Assembly: GCA_001600875.1 (NCBI GenBank)
Contig: BCLD01000011.1
Coordinates: 397,497-461,496, forward strand
Direction: 5' to 3'
Length of the DNA: 64,000 nt
From: Solicoccozyma terricola
Taxonomy: Eukaryota; Basidiomycota; Tremellomycetes; Filobasidiales; Piskurozymaceae
Position 1 is the first letter of the stretch. Each line of letters opens with the position of its first letter. The notes beneath the pieces are model-generated. The model searched no databases. It was not told the origin of the DNA and saw only the letters and a program-made list of their open reading frames with translations. The position numbers and the translations under genes were made by a program. Shown in pieces: positions 1 to 9,852 of this stretch.

Positions 1-140
1 GATGGGTGGTTGGGGTGTGAAGGATTTTTCTTTTTTCAAGGAAGTTGGGAGAGGGGGAATGTCTTTTTTTTTTTTTGCCGTCGGAGTGCATTGTGGGATT
101 TTTCTTTATAAGGGTTGGAATGGAATTATTTCGTTTAGGT

Positions 141-238
141 GCACACACAGAGAGAGAGAGAGATTTTCTCTCTGTGTGTGTGCTCTGTGCTCTGTGCTAA
201 GTGCTCTGTGCTCTGTGCTATGTGCTATGTGCGCTCTT
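141..238. repeat. Inverted repeat followed by 7-mer tandem repeat
   Basis: A left arm of CA and GA dinucleotides (141-163) is followed by a TTTT turn and then CT/GT dinucleotides, so the stretch can fold on itself. Directly after it the 7-mer TGCTCTG and one-base variants repeat about seven times up to 238. It is low-complexity DNA with no convincing gene. Confidence 0.6.
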
Positions 239-930
239 GACGAGTGAGAGTGAATGGCTGGGCTGGCATTTTCGCTCTTTTGATTGCTTGCGAATTGCGG
301 GGAGGCTTTCCTTTTTTTTTTTTTTTTTTTTCGGCGGAAAATATCGAGGTTGGGGCTCTGTTAGGATTATGTTTTTTTGGAAGGGAAGGTTTGTCTTGTG
401 ATTATGGGTAGATGGAAGGGAAATACGAATGGGATGGTGGTTGCGATGATCTTTTCGTGAAGATACCCCGGGGGGGGGGGGGAGATCAAAATCCGAATTT
501 CAATGCGAATGCGATGATACGGGAATCCTCCCCATCATTCGGATTCGAATACAGGTGGGATTTAAACCTACTTTTCTGATTTGGAGAAAGGAAGTGGGGG
601 GATATTGTGAAGGGGGTGATGTGGAGGCTGTTGGGATCATCATTTGAAGTTCAGGAACAAATCATCCTTCGATTCGTCGGGTGATGTGATGATTTCGTTG
701 ATGTCTGAGCGACCTCCGGGACGAGGGGTTGTTATGTCTCGGTGTCCCTGAGATACTCCTACACTAGTTGGAATCCCCATATAACACTAGAACCCCGTCT
801 TTTTCGTCGTCCGTCTTCCGTCTTCCTAACCCTTTCTTTTCAATGACACGTCGAGACTTGAAAAATAGGTCTTCGCTTTTCTGACAAAACACCTTTCGTT
901 GGGTTTTGCATTTTATTCTCTTCCTTCTAG
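239..930. other. Stretch without an assignable gene, upstream of PHB1
   Basis: This contains poly-T (311-331), a poly-G run (470-482) and AT/GT-rich DNA. The N-terminal exons of the prohibitin gene are expected here, but I could not find an exon that reads like the prohibitin N-terminus in any frame. Nothing else is recognisable. Confidence 0.5.
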
Positions 931-2159
931 GCATCTGGAGAAGGAACTCATTTCTTGATTCCTTGGCTTCAACGTGCGATTCTATATGACGTTAGGATAA
1001 AACCAAGGGTGAGTGGGAGGGAATCAACACATTTCCCCTCTGTTGATGGGGGGGTAATTAACACTCCCCGTCTTTTCTTCTCGCGGATATGATTCGATTC
1101 AATACCTACTCAGAACATCTCAACGACAACTGGATCGAAAGATATGCAAATGGTTTCTTTGACACTTCGTGTGATGTCTAGACCGGATACCAACCACCTA
1201 AGCAAGATCTACCAAAATCTAGGTCTCGAGTACGTCCCTCTCTCCCTTTCCTTTCTTCCCGCTCCATCCACGTTCTCTAAAACCCTCCCCTTACCAAAAA
1301 AAAAAAAACAGCTACGATGAACGTGTTCTACCATCTATCGGAAACGAAGTGTTGAAAGCGACGGTAGCTCAATTCGACGCTGCGGAGTTGATCACTCAGA
1401 GAGAAGTGGTTAGTGCGAGGATTAGACAGGATTTGTTGAATCGGGCAAAGGAATTCAATATCTTGTTGGAGGATGTATCGATTGTGAGTTTGTTTTTTTG
1501 GGTGGTGCGTGGTGCGTGCGTGGTGCGGCGTGAGCTGATGTGGTGCGGTTGTTTTGATGATTGGTGATTTTGTTAGACGCACATGACGTGAGTCTGGCTA
1601 CCTGGGCATAAACCACATACAACTAAGAAGATGATGCTGATTCGATTAACTTCCCTCCCTTTGAAACATCCAGCTTCGGTAAAGAATTCACTACCGCCGT
1701 CGAACAGAAGCAAATCGCTCAACAAGATGCAGAGCGTGCAAAGTTCGTCGTTGAGAAGGTATGTGTTATATGACTTTTTTTTTCCCCCGCTCTCCCCTCT
1801 CTCCTCTTTGACTCCCACCAACATCACACTAACAACTCCCACTCCCCAACTAGGCCGAACAAGAACGTCAAGCCGCAGTCATCCGAGCAGAAGGAGAAGC
1901 CGAAGCAGCGGCTACAATCTCTAAAGCACTCGATAAAGCAGGAGAGGCGTTTGTGGCGTTTAGGAAGATTGAAGCTTCCAAGGAAATCGGTGAGTTCTAA
2001 GCGCTTCAGAAGTGGTTTGTTCGGGATCGTGGGACAATGATTGATGAGATTGTTTTTTTCCCCGACGTTTGTTTTCTAGCCACTCAATTGTCTGGTAGTA
2101 GGAACGTGACGTACTTGCCTTCGAGCGGCTCGAACGTGTTGATGCAGATTCCAACGTAA
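931..2159 (+). CDS. PHB1: Prohibitin 1 (5' end not resolved)
   Basis: Exons 931-1008, 1114-1229, 1312-1483, 1577-1587, 1674-1758, 1854-1989 and 2080-2159 join in phase to 225 residues plus stop TAA. The protein carries the SPFH/prohibitin core: [71 protein letters not shown] and the C-terminal coiled coil [15 protein letters not shown]. Known role: ring complexes with PHB2 in the inner mitochondrial membrane that act as scaffold and chaperone and restrain m-AAA proteases. A normal PHB1 is about 280 residues, so 55-60 residues with the membrane anchor are missing; the first exon shown starts in phase 0 after an AG acceptor. One exon is only 11 nt. The last codons may alternatively be a splice donor (GTAAGC). 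Confidence 0.93.
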
Positions 2160-2454
2160 GCAGTGGGCCGAGGAGGAAGAGGTGGGGTGGTGGTGGCGGT
2201 GGGAAGGGAGATGAGATAAGATGAGAAGTAGTAGCCAGGAAGGCGATGACTCTTTGTACCTAGTAACCCCTCATGATCGAACTGAAGAAAATGGAAAAAA
2301 CAGCTCTGCACTTTTGGATTTACTTTTCTTTTGTCACGTGATTTCGCCACCTTGCTTTCGATGGAAGGGAAGGGGTCCTGTTTGTCATTCAACTTACTTG
2401 GGATTCACACCAACAACATCATCCACACCACCGCGCACAACTCCTCTATCCACG

Positions 2455-3785
2455 ATGGTCGTCCCATCCTCGGCTCAACAGTCGCCATTTCCTGGTCCAA
2501 CATTGAACGCCGATGATGCAGCCGCGGTAGTGCAGGAGTATTTCGCATGTGAGGCGGCTATTGACGACGGGTTCAATGGGATTAACGATGGCTGATGGTC
2601 GTTATATTTTTGTTTGTTATGTGTAGCATTGGACAATCTACCACAGGAAGTGACGTTCTTACTTGAAGAGATGAGGATCAAGGAAGATCGGTTGCAGAGT
2701 GAGTTGTTTAATTCGATCCAAGTCTCCAACCCATTGAATTCTCGTCTGACCATCACCCGTCCTCCCATCTCACAGCCCTCCTATCCCGTCTCTCGGCTCG
2801 CACTACTCAACTTTTAAAATCCGCACGTCCCCAATCCTCGTCATCAGTCTCAGCACTCGGTCCGAAAGACCAACAAGCACTAGAGAAAATAGATCTCGAA
2901 TGGGCTAAAGTCGATACCGTCCAATCTGAGAAATTGGCATTAGCAGATCGATTATTAACGATTGTTAATCGAGCTCGAGAGAGGGGGAGAGATGAATTTA
3001 AGAAGATAGCGACGGAAGAGGAGATGATGATTGTTGATCCTCAAGAGGTTGCGATGGTTGATAAATTGGTTATGGGTGGAGGAGTGCAACAGGTTTTGGC
3101 GAGTTTGAATCAACAAGCTGGTGGTGCTGGGTTGGTTAGTGCGTTGCAGAGAGGAATATTAGGTAGTCAAGTTGTTGCAGGACCGAGTCAGGTTCAAGTG
3201 ATGATGGATGAGAAAATGAAGAGTGAGTTGTCGTTTCTGTTTTAGTCTTCCTTTGGATCTTTTAGACCGACGAACCCCATCCCGGTCTTTTTTTTTTTCC
3301 TTCACCTACAGAACGAAAAGCCGGACCATACTCCAACATGCCACCACCCGCCTCACCTCTAGCTCTCACTCCCTCCCAACCGTCCGCTCCACAACCCACA
3401 CGCAAACGTCGTAATCCTTCAGCATCTATCGAACCATCGCAACATGACGAACGTGGTGATTCGGAATCAGGAGCAGATGGAGACGATGATCCAAATGGAG
3501 ATGATAAATTGTATTGCGTCTGTCAACAAAAGAGTTATGGGGAAATGATTGGGTGTGATAATGATAATTGTCGATTCGAATGGGTGAGTGAAGAACCCGA
3601 ACCCGAGTTTTGGGTTAGTTTAAATGGGGGATTGGAAGCTGACGTTGGGGGGTGTGGCGGGGGGTGTTTTTCATTAGTTCCATTTGAAATGCGTCAAATT
3701 GGAACCACCTCTTCCAGAGGAATGGTGGTGTGAGGAATGTACAAGATTGCTGAGTGCTCAGAAGAAGAAGTTGAAGAGGAAGTGA
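2455..3785 (+). CDS. ING-family protein with C-terminal PHD finger
   Basis: Exons 2455-2548, 2627-2698, 2776-3222, 3312-3583 and 3678-3785 give 330 residues. The N-terminal ING helix region ([20 protein letters not shown]) is followed by a helical stretch, a basic KRK/RKRR linker and an acidic spacer. The C-terminal PHD finger is complete: CVC, CDNDNC, FHLKC and CEEC ligands, with [17 protein letters not shown] as the H3K4me3-binding face. ING proteins (Yng1, Yng2, Pho23 in budding yeast) sit in histone acetyltransferase or deacetylase complexes and tether them to methylated H3K4. The sequence does not decide which of the three paralogues this is. The finger is interrupted by an intron directly after the EW of its conserved EWFH motif. 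The ATG chosen is the first in-frame one before the ING helix. Confidence 0.93.
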
Positions 3786-4068
3786 TGGGAGTTCGTGGAC
3801 AGTAGCCTATGTGCGCTGAGAGTGTGTCAGGAATGGATGACATGATCTGGCGATGGGGAAATGGCAGCATGTGGGATGCTCGGTTGTATAGATCTAGCCA
3901 ACATAGTGAATGTAACAATCGAATCGGTTTTGATTACCCGTAAAATAACGACATCGACGACAAGACAGAACCATGCTGTCAGGCAAGAGCGCAAGAAATG
4001 TGATTGTCGCTCGGTCACAAGAAACCAAGCCCAGCTGTTGGATTTTCAAACTCATATCGAATTCTTCT

Positions 4069-5134
4069 TCACACATCCCACTCCATTTTCCGCCTCTGAT
4101 CTTCCCCTTGATCCTCTAATATGACCCTAACGACCTCTGCAAACTCTTTCAACTCGTCTTGTTCTTCTTTCCCAACAAACACACCATCTCTTCCACGACG
4201 TGTTTGTTGTATGTTTCCTCTTCCACGTCCACGTCCACGTCCACGTCCTCTTCCACCACCTCGTTTTGATTCTCCTGCAGCAATCACTTGGATGCTCTCT
4301 TCATTTAAGAAAAACCCATCTGAAGGTACTGATTGAGCCATGTTACCGGATAAAGCGGTTGAATCGAGTCCCAGACATTTTTGAAGCGCTATTTCACGGA
4401 GTGAAGGATCGAGTTGGGAGATTGCGAGGAGGGAAGGTTTTAGTGAGGGGTGAGATACGAGGATTTGTCGAAGAGATGAGGATGTTGCTGTGTGATATGA
4501 GGAGGATAAGGTTGATATACCAGTATCAGATCAGAGATGTACGAAATGCTTTTTCTTTTTTTTGTCAATCATACCAATTTGCATCAACTCCTGCCGTTGT
4601 AATGGCTTTGGATCATCCCTCCGTAACGGATCCAGGAAAATCGACTGATCAGGTTCAGCTGGCCATTTTAAAGACGTGAGTGGTCGTAATGAGTCTGGAA
4701 GTGGATCGTCTCTTCGATAAGAGTCTGGGAAGGCCAATGGTGGTAGAGGTGAGACGTTGAGATTTATAGGACTTGGTGGTTGAGGATTAGAGGCGGTGGT
4801 CGTGGTCGAGGTAGGTATGCTAGGTTGCGAAGAGGGTCCACTATCGTCGTTGGGTTTCCCACAGATATCTGGAAGGGTGTGTGGTGTACCGTCAGTATGG
4901 GGTGGTATAGCATACGCTCTGTTCCGAGTTGCTCACTCTTGTGGAGCTTGAAGCATGCTACTGAGCAACTGATTATGATATTCGAATCAGAGCGTTGTCT
5001 ATGGCATCGGGGAGTCGATCGAGGGAGAGAACTTACTATGGAAGATGACAAGCTGGACATTTATACTTGTGTTGGTGCTCTTTGCAGACCTGGCATGTGG
5101 ACTTGCTGGCCGTTGCTGGTTGTGCTTTGCCCAT
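4069..5134 (-). CDS. HIT zinc-finger protein (ZNHIT3/Hit1-like)
   Basis: Exons 5134-5037, 4968-4937, 4868-4575 and 4487-4069 join to 280 residues. The N-terminal HIT finger (residues about 10-45) has all eight ligands in the family spacing: CQVC, CPAC, YC, C, H and a final C. It is only complete once the introns are removed (HLP|YCSVACFKLHK|IC). HIT-finger proteins of this size help assemble box C/D snoRNPs with Rsa1/NUFIP, a likely but inferred role. A helical segment (SSSLRQILVSHPSLKPSLL, then DPSLREIALQK) resembles the leucine-rich C-terminal part of ZNHIT3. Unusual for the family is an RGRGRGRGRG tract near the C-terminus, followed by TRRGRDG. The donor at 4574 and acceptor at 4488 were fixed by phase and by continuity of the helix. 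The gene is convergent with the upstream ING gene. Confidence 0.85.
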
Positions 5135-5310
5135 GTCGACGATGTAGACGATGTAGACGATGTAGAAGATGTCGATGATGTTGAGAGTGCCCGTCGTTGC
5201 TGACCATGTATGTCGCAACAAAACGCGACGATGGACATTCAGTCATTCATGTCGTCCATGCCATTTACAACATCATCCACTCCACTCTAATCCGCCCTAG
5301 CTCCACCACT

Positions 5311-6495
5311 ATGTGGTCCTCCCACACCACCGTCCTCCTCGTCCTCACTTTGTTTGGCATGGTAGCAGCCCATCGGATCGACATCGCTCCAGGCAAGAAG
5401 GAATGTTTCTTTGAGGACTTGCATCATGAGGACCAGGTTGGTTTCATTCATGTGTAGGCGGGTCCTTGGTTAGACATCGTCGAGGGCTAACGTCTACGGC
5501 ATCTCTTGTGGCTCCGTGTAGATGACAGTCACTTATCAAGTCGGCGATGGAGGAAACATGGATATCGATTTCTGGGTTCGTCCTTTCCCGTCATATCGAT
5601 CCACCCACACACACCGATCCATCCATCCATCCATCCATCCACCCATCCACCCATCCACCTTCCCACCAGCTAACATTTGGCCCTTTCTGGAATCGTCGAT
5701 CAGCTATCAGACCCTAAAAGCAGAATCCTCTCCACAATCCATCGTCGTCCTACTGGATCTTACTCATTCACAGCTAAAGAAGACGGGAGACACACTTATT
5801 GTTTCTCAAATGAGATGAGTAGCGTTAGTCCAAAGGTGTTATCGTACGTCTCCCGTCTCCGTCTTCGTCTCCCCCTTCCCTCCCATTACTTCCTCTCAAC
5901 CTTTCCAAAACGGTTTGAACTGAACATGTATGATTGGCAAAACAAAAAACACCAGCTTCAACGTCCATGGAGTCCTATACATCGAAGATTCTCCACATAT
6001 CGCTCCTGTAGAACATGAGATTAGGAAATTGAGCTCGGGGATTAAAGGGGTGAAGGATGAACAGGAGTATATTGTTATCAGGGAGAGGGTTCATCGGAAT
6101 AGTGAGTGTGGGGTTTTCATTTCAGGAAAACAGGGATGGAGGAGGTGCGGATGGTGTGGGTTAGCTGGCGACCGGAAATGCAGAGGTCGTGGATCTACGC
6201 CGGATAGGAAAGGAAAAACGGGTTGTCCTTCGAGTTAAATGAACTGATATCATCCTTTTCCCCTTCCCTATCTCCAGCTGCTGAATCAACAGTAAGAAGG
6301 ATCCACTCGTCATCCCCACCCGATTCCAAAATACTGATGTCCCTTTTTCTACCCCAATTATCCCTGTATACATTCGAATTACAGAATAACCGAGTTAAAT
6401 GGTGGTCAGTTGCACAAACCATCATGCTCGTTGCTGTATGCGCTTGGAACGTTAATTATTTGAAGAGTTGGTTCGAGGTGAAGCGAGTGATTTGA
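5311..6495 (+). CDS. EMP24: p24-family cargo receptor (Emp24/TMED2-like)
   Basis: Exons 5311-5436, 5522-5575, 5704-5843, 5956-6101, 6278-6291 and 6385-6495 give 196 residues. Signal peptide (residues 1-20, VLLVLTLFGMVAA), GOLD domain with the two conserved cysteines (KECFFEDL and YCFSNEMS), coiled coil (EHEIRKLSSGIKGVKDEQEY), one membrane span (VAQTIMLVAVCAWNVNYLK) and cytosolic tail WFEVKRVI. That tail matches the beta subfamily (Emp24/TMED2). These receptors cycle between ER and Golgi in COPII/COPI vesicles and sort GPI-anchored and other cargo. The fifth exon is 14 nt. The exon 3 acceptor lies at 5703, after TCGATCAG, because this gives the family motif DFWLSDP. Intron 2 contains a CCAT-type tandem repeat. 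Confidence 0.95.
5608..5660. repeat. (ATCC)n / ACCCATCC simple repeat in EMP24 intron 2
   Basis: Tetranucleotide ATCC repeats grade into CCACCCAT units inside the intron. Non-coding simple repeat. Confidence 0.7.
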
Positions 6496-6950
6496 AAAGA
6501 TTCGAGTGTGGATTCGAGTGTGGATTAAGAGATGGAAGGATGACCTTTTGAGGGGTGGATGTAACGATTGGTATACGAAGTCTTTTCACGAATGGTTTTA
6601 GATGAAGATGATCTGATGAGTTGAGAGGGGGGGGGGGGGGGAGGGGGGGAAGACCCGGCGACACAGAGCGGTATCAACCAACAATTCCAACAAGACATAG
6701 TTCATAAGAGTTACAAGATCTTGGCGCCCAAGATACTGTCTTCCCTACTTTCAAATACTTGTTATAGGATTATAATTACCTTCTTCAACATTTTTCCCAA
6801 TCACAAACAGGGGATGGTCCAAGAAATCACCCAACACTGCCATCCAATCCAAAGAAAACCTCTCCTCGTTCTCGTTTTCCCTCCCACTTCCCCATTCCCC
6901 TTTCACCCATTCCCTCTCACCCCATTCCCCTCCAAAACCCATCAACTATC
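6496..6950. other. Convergent intergenic region with poly-G tract
   Basis: This lies between the 3' ends of EMP24 (+) and the membrane-protein gene (-). It holds a G-rich tract at 6627-6650 and otherwise AT/TC-rich DNA. I see no gene in it. Confidence 0.6.
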
Positions 6951-8470
6951 CTACTCATACGGCACCCTCCTGTGAACAGTCGTACTAGCTTCCCCATTCC
7001 CATCACTTCCCATCCCTAAACTAACATCCCTACTCCTCAACCTCCTCACATTACCACTCTCACTAACCCCCCTCCCCCTGCCCCTCCCCCTGCTCCCCCT
7101 CCCACCAATCGAAACAGAAGGCGTACTTTCTCTACTACTTGTGAAAACTCGTTCATGAGATTCATCTAAATCTGATGAAGGAACTTCTTGTGTATCTTCC
7201 TCTTGGTTGTTGTTGTTGTTGATAACGTTGGGTTTGGAGGTGTGTGATGTGGGTTCGATGGGGGTTGAGATGATAGGGATGGAGGAAGTAGTTGGGTTGA
7301 ATTGAGATGAGAGGAGTAATTCCTCTTCGTGATATAGATCCCTAGCGTGATTTCGAAGTGAAGTTGAGATGATACCACCTAGAGAATTAACTATGAGGAA
7401 TGGGAAGAGAATCCAAGCGCTGTGGGGGAGGGTTCGGGAGGAAAGATGAAAGACATCGGCGAGGCGAATTTCAGTATCCAAAGCATGCATGAGAAGTAGC
7501 GGAGGAAAAGAGAGAGAGATTTCGAAAACGCACCCATTCGGTATGATCCATAACCAGAATAACGTCTTTGCATCGTTATGACCGATATCACACCATCCAC
7601 AATAGTATTCTTAAATGAACGACCGCACAGGGAGGAAAATCACAACATCAGGCAAAACATTCTTCTCTTCCGGGAGAAAAATCCCGCGACATAGCTCTCA
7701 CCTTGTAAATGATACAACAACGTTTTTGAAAGTGTCATTATAGCCGCTGCAAATCCAACAAGTGGTGCCGTCGGATGACCTATTCTTCTTATTCCAACAA
7801 TTGATTCATTCTTCTTCCTCGTACTTGGACAAGTATGAGTTAGATATAAGTATTCAAGATTGAGTATTGTTTCAATGACGTTGAGGAAAGCTTGAGCGTT
7901 GGTGAATCCGTTATTGGATTGAAACGATTGAATTCCGTATAGGTGGTCGATTTGGCCGTATAATCTGGGAAAAGGTGAAGAAAAGAGGGAGGGGGAGAGG
8001 GAGAGGGAGTGGCGGGGGATGCGAGTAAGTGAGGGTGACGGACAAGGAAGGATCGGGTCAATCAACATACTTGTATGGAGTCCAAAACCAGAACAGATCT
8101 CCACCTTCCATTGAACGAGGTCTAAGAAAACAATACAAAAAGTCTGCAAACCCCGAACCACCCCCCCAACATCAGCATGGTTGATTACACCGACGTTTTT
8201 AATCCCCCCCCCCCCCCCCCCCCCTTGCGGCCCCAACTCACCCCATGTGACCAAGACGCTGGATACTGCGAACCAAATACTAATCCACAACGGTGGCTTC
8301 CATATCATGTTACGTACTAAACGATCGGTCGGAGATGGGAGTGGTGGTGGTGATATATCTTGTTGAGGGACAGAGCGAGTTGGTGATTCTTGGATGGTAG
8401 ATAGACGTCGTGGGGAGACGACGAGAGTTTGTGATATGGTTATGGATGGTTGTGGGGCTGTAGAATGCAT
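6951..8470 (-). CDS. Multi-span membrane protein, possibly EXPERA/EBP-like
   Basis: Exons 8470-8242, 8143-8071, 7964-7702, 7609-7534 and 7419-6951 give 369 residues. After a 50-residue Ser/Pro-rich N-terminus there are four or five hydrophobic segments: PPLWISIWFAVSSVLVTW; GGDLFWFWTPYKLYGQIDHL; APLVGFAAAIMTLSKTLLY; AKTLFWLWIIPNGAWILFPF. A low-complexity, Asn- and Arg/Gly-rich cytosolic-type tail of about 130 residues follows. The conserved-looking blocks LYGQIDHLYGIQSF, NNGFTNAQAFLNVIE and WIIPNGAWILFP recall fungal proteins of the emopamil-binding/EXPERA superfamily; this is from memory and uncertain. No catalytic role can be assigned. Intron 1 has a 21-nt C run on the + strand (G on the sense strand). 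Confidence 0.7.
8204..8224. repeat. Poly-C tract (21 nt)
   Basis: An uninterrupted C run in the first intron of the membrane-protein gene; it reads as poly-G on the transcribed sense strand. Confidence 0.9.
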
Positions 8471-8683
8471 GGCTGGGATGGATGTGTGTGATGGATGGAT
8501 GTGTGGATGGATGTGTGCTGTTGCTGTATAGCTGTATGCTGTACTCCGATGATTCCGGGTTTGTTTACTTTTCAGACCAACGAAATGAAAAATATTATTT
8601 TCTGTTCAGACCAGCAGGTGGATCGTCTCGTGGACATATCCTCACAGTCCAGCCTCGTCCCCCTCGTCCCCCTACATCCTCTC

Positions 8684-9852
8684 ATGACCAACCTCACTCC
8701 ACTCCCTGCATCACACACTAAACATCTACCACTCCTCATCCATCCATTTCCTCGTTCAACCACCTCTGTTCAGCTCATCCAACTTTCCTCATCCACATCC
8801 TCATCCACATCGACGCAGAATGGCCAGACGACTGGTACGGGAACAACAGGGACAACATTATGGATGGGAGCTCAAGTGATGAGCTGTTATCTCTCTGAAA
8901 TCCTCGGTTCAACTCCAATAGAACATGGGAATAGACCGAAAAAGATACTCGAATTAGGCGGTGGTGTTGGTTATTTAGCGTTCGTCGTTCGTCGTTCATC
9001 TCCTTTCCCTTCTTCTCCAAGCTGATATCATGTTTATCGTTTCCCCCGACACACAGACTGTTCTTGGCTTCTATCGGTCATCAAGTAATCACAACCGATA
9101 TCCAACCATCTCTTTCATCCGTACTTGAACCCAACATCTCACATAATACTTTCTCTCATGCATGGAGAGGTTCAGTCTCTGCTTGTCACTTGGATTGGAA
9201 TTCGTTTTTACCCATTCCATCAGAAACAACAACCATGACAACGACGATGACGACGACGACGACGGAGACGACGACAACGGAGATGAACGATAAAGAGGAA
9301 GAAGAGGAACAACGAATTGCATTCGGAGTTCAAGTAGCTAAGAAATGGCTTCAAGGAATATCAATTGATATCCAATCATTCGATATGATAATCTCAACAG
9401 ATACAATATATCATCCTTCTCTTCTCATTCCCTTTCTCATCACACTTCTCTCATTCTCTCTCATATCTACTACTCATTCTTCAAACACGCCACCGCCATC
9501 ATCATCATCAACAACGCACCCACCAATCTACATCGCATTAGAAAATCGAGATCCTTATTTAATAACTAAATCACTTTCCAAAGCTCGATTAATAGGATTC
9601 GAAATGAAAAAAGTTGGAAAAGGTAGAATTGAGAGGTGTTTAGGGAAATCAGGATGGATCGATTGGTTAAGAGAAGGAAATGATGAGATATTCGGGGATG
9701 TTGATGGGAGTGATGATGGTGAAGGTGAAGGTGTGGATGAGAAGAAAGATAGAGGAGATGGTGGAATTTTAATTCCAAGTAGGCAAGATTGGAAAGGTGT
9801 AGAGATTTGGAAGTGGAGATACATTGGAACAAAGGGAAAAGGAAAGATCTGA
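8684..9852 (+). CDS. Methyltransf_16-type protein lysine methyltransferase
   Basis: Exons 8684-8979 and 9057-9852 give 363 residues. A class-I Rossmann fold is visible: motif I ILELGGGVGYLALFLAS (SAM binding), an acidic motif II (HQVITTDIQPSL) and the family motif with acidic residues before the hydrophobic strand (DMIISTDTIYHPSL), then YIALENRDP. A preceding GTTLWMGAQVMSCYL matches the W-x-x-A segment of METTL21-like enzymes. The layout suggests modification of a lysine in a protein such as a translation factor or chaperone; the substrate is unknown. Odd points are an internal Thr/Glu/Met-rich insertion (about residues 157-188) and an acidic loop near the C-terminus. The start is the first ATG giving a protein of normal N-terminal length. 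Confidence 0.8.

Noticed and set aside
421..470. Possible PHB1 N-terminal exon (GATGGTGGT...GCGATGATCTTTTCG)
   Set aside because: It recalls DGG...AMIFS of prohibitins but needs two frameshifts and meets a stop directly after; coincidence cannot be excluded.
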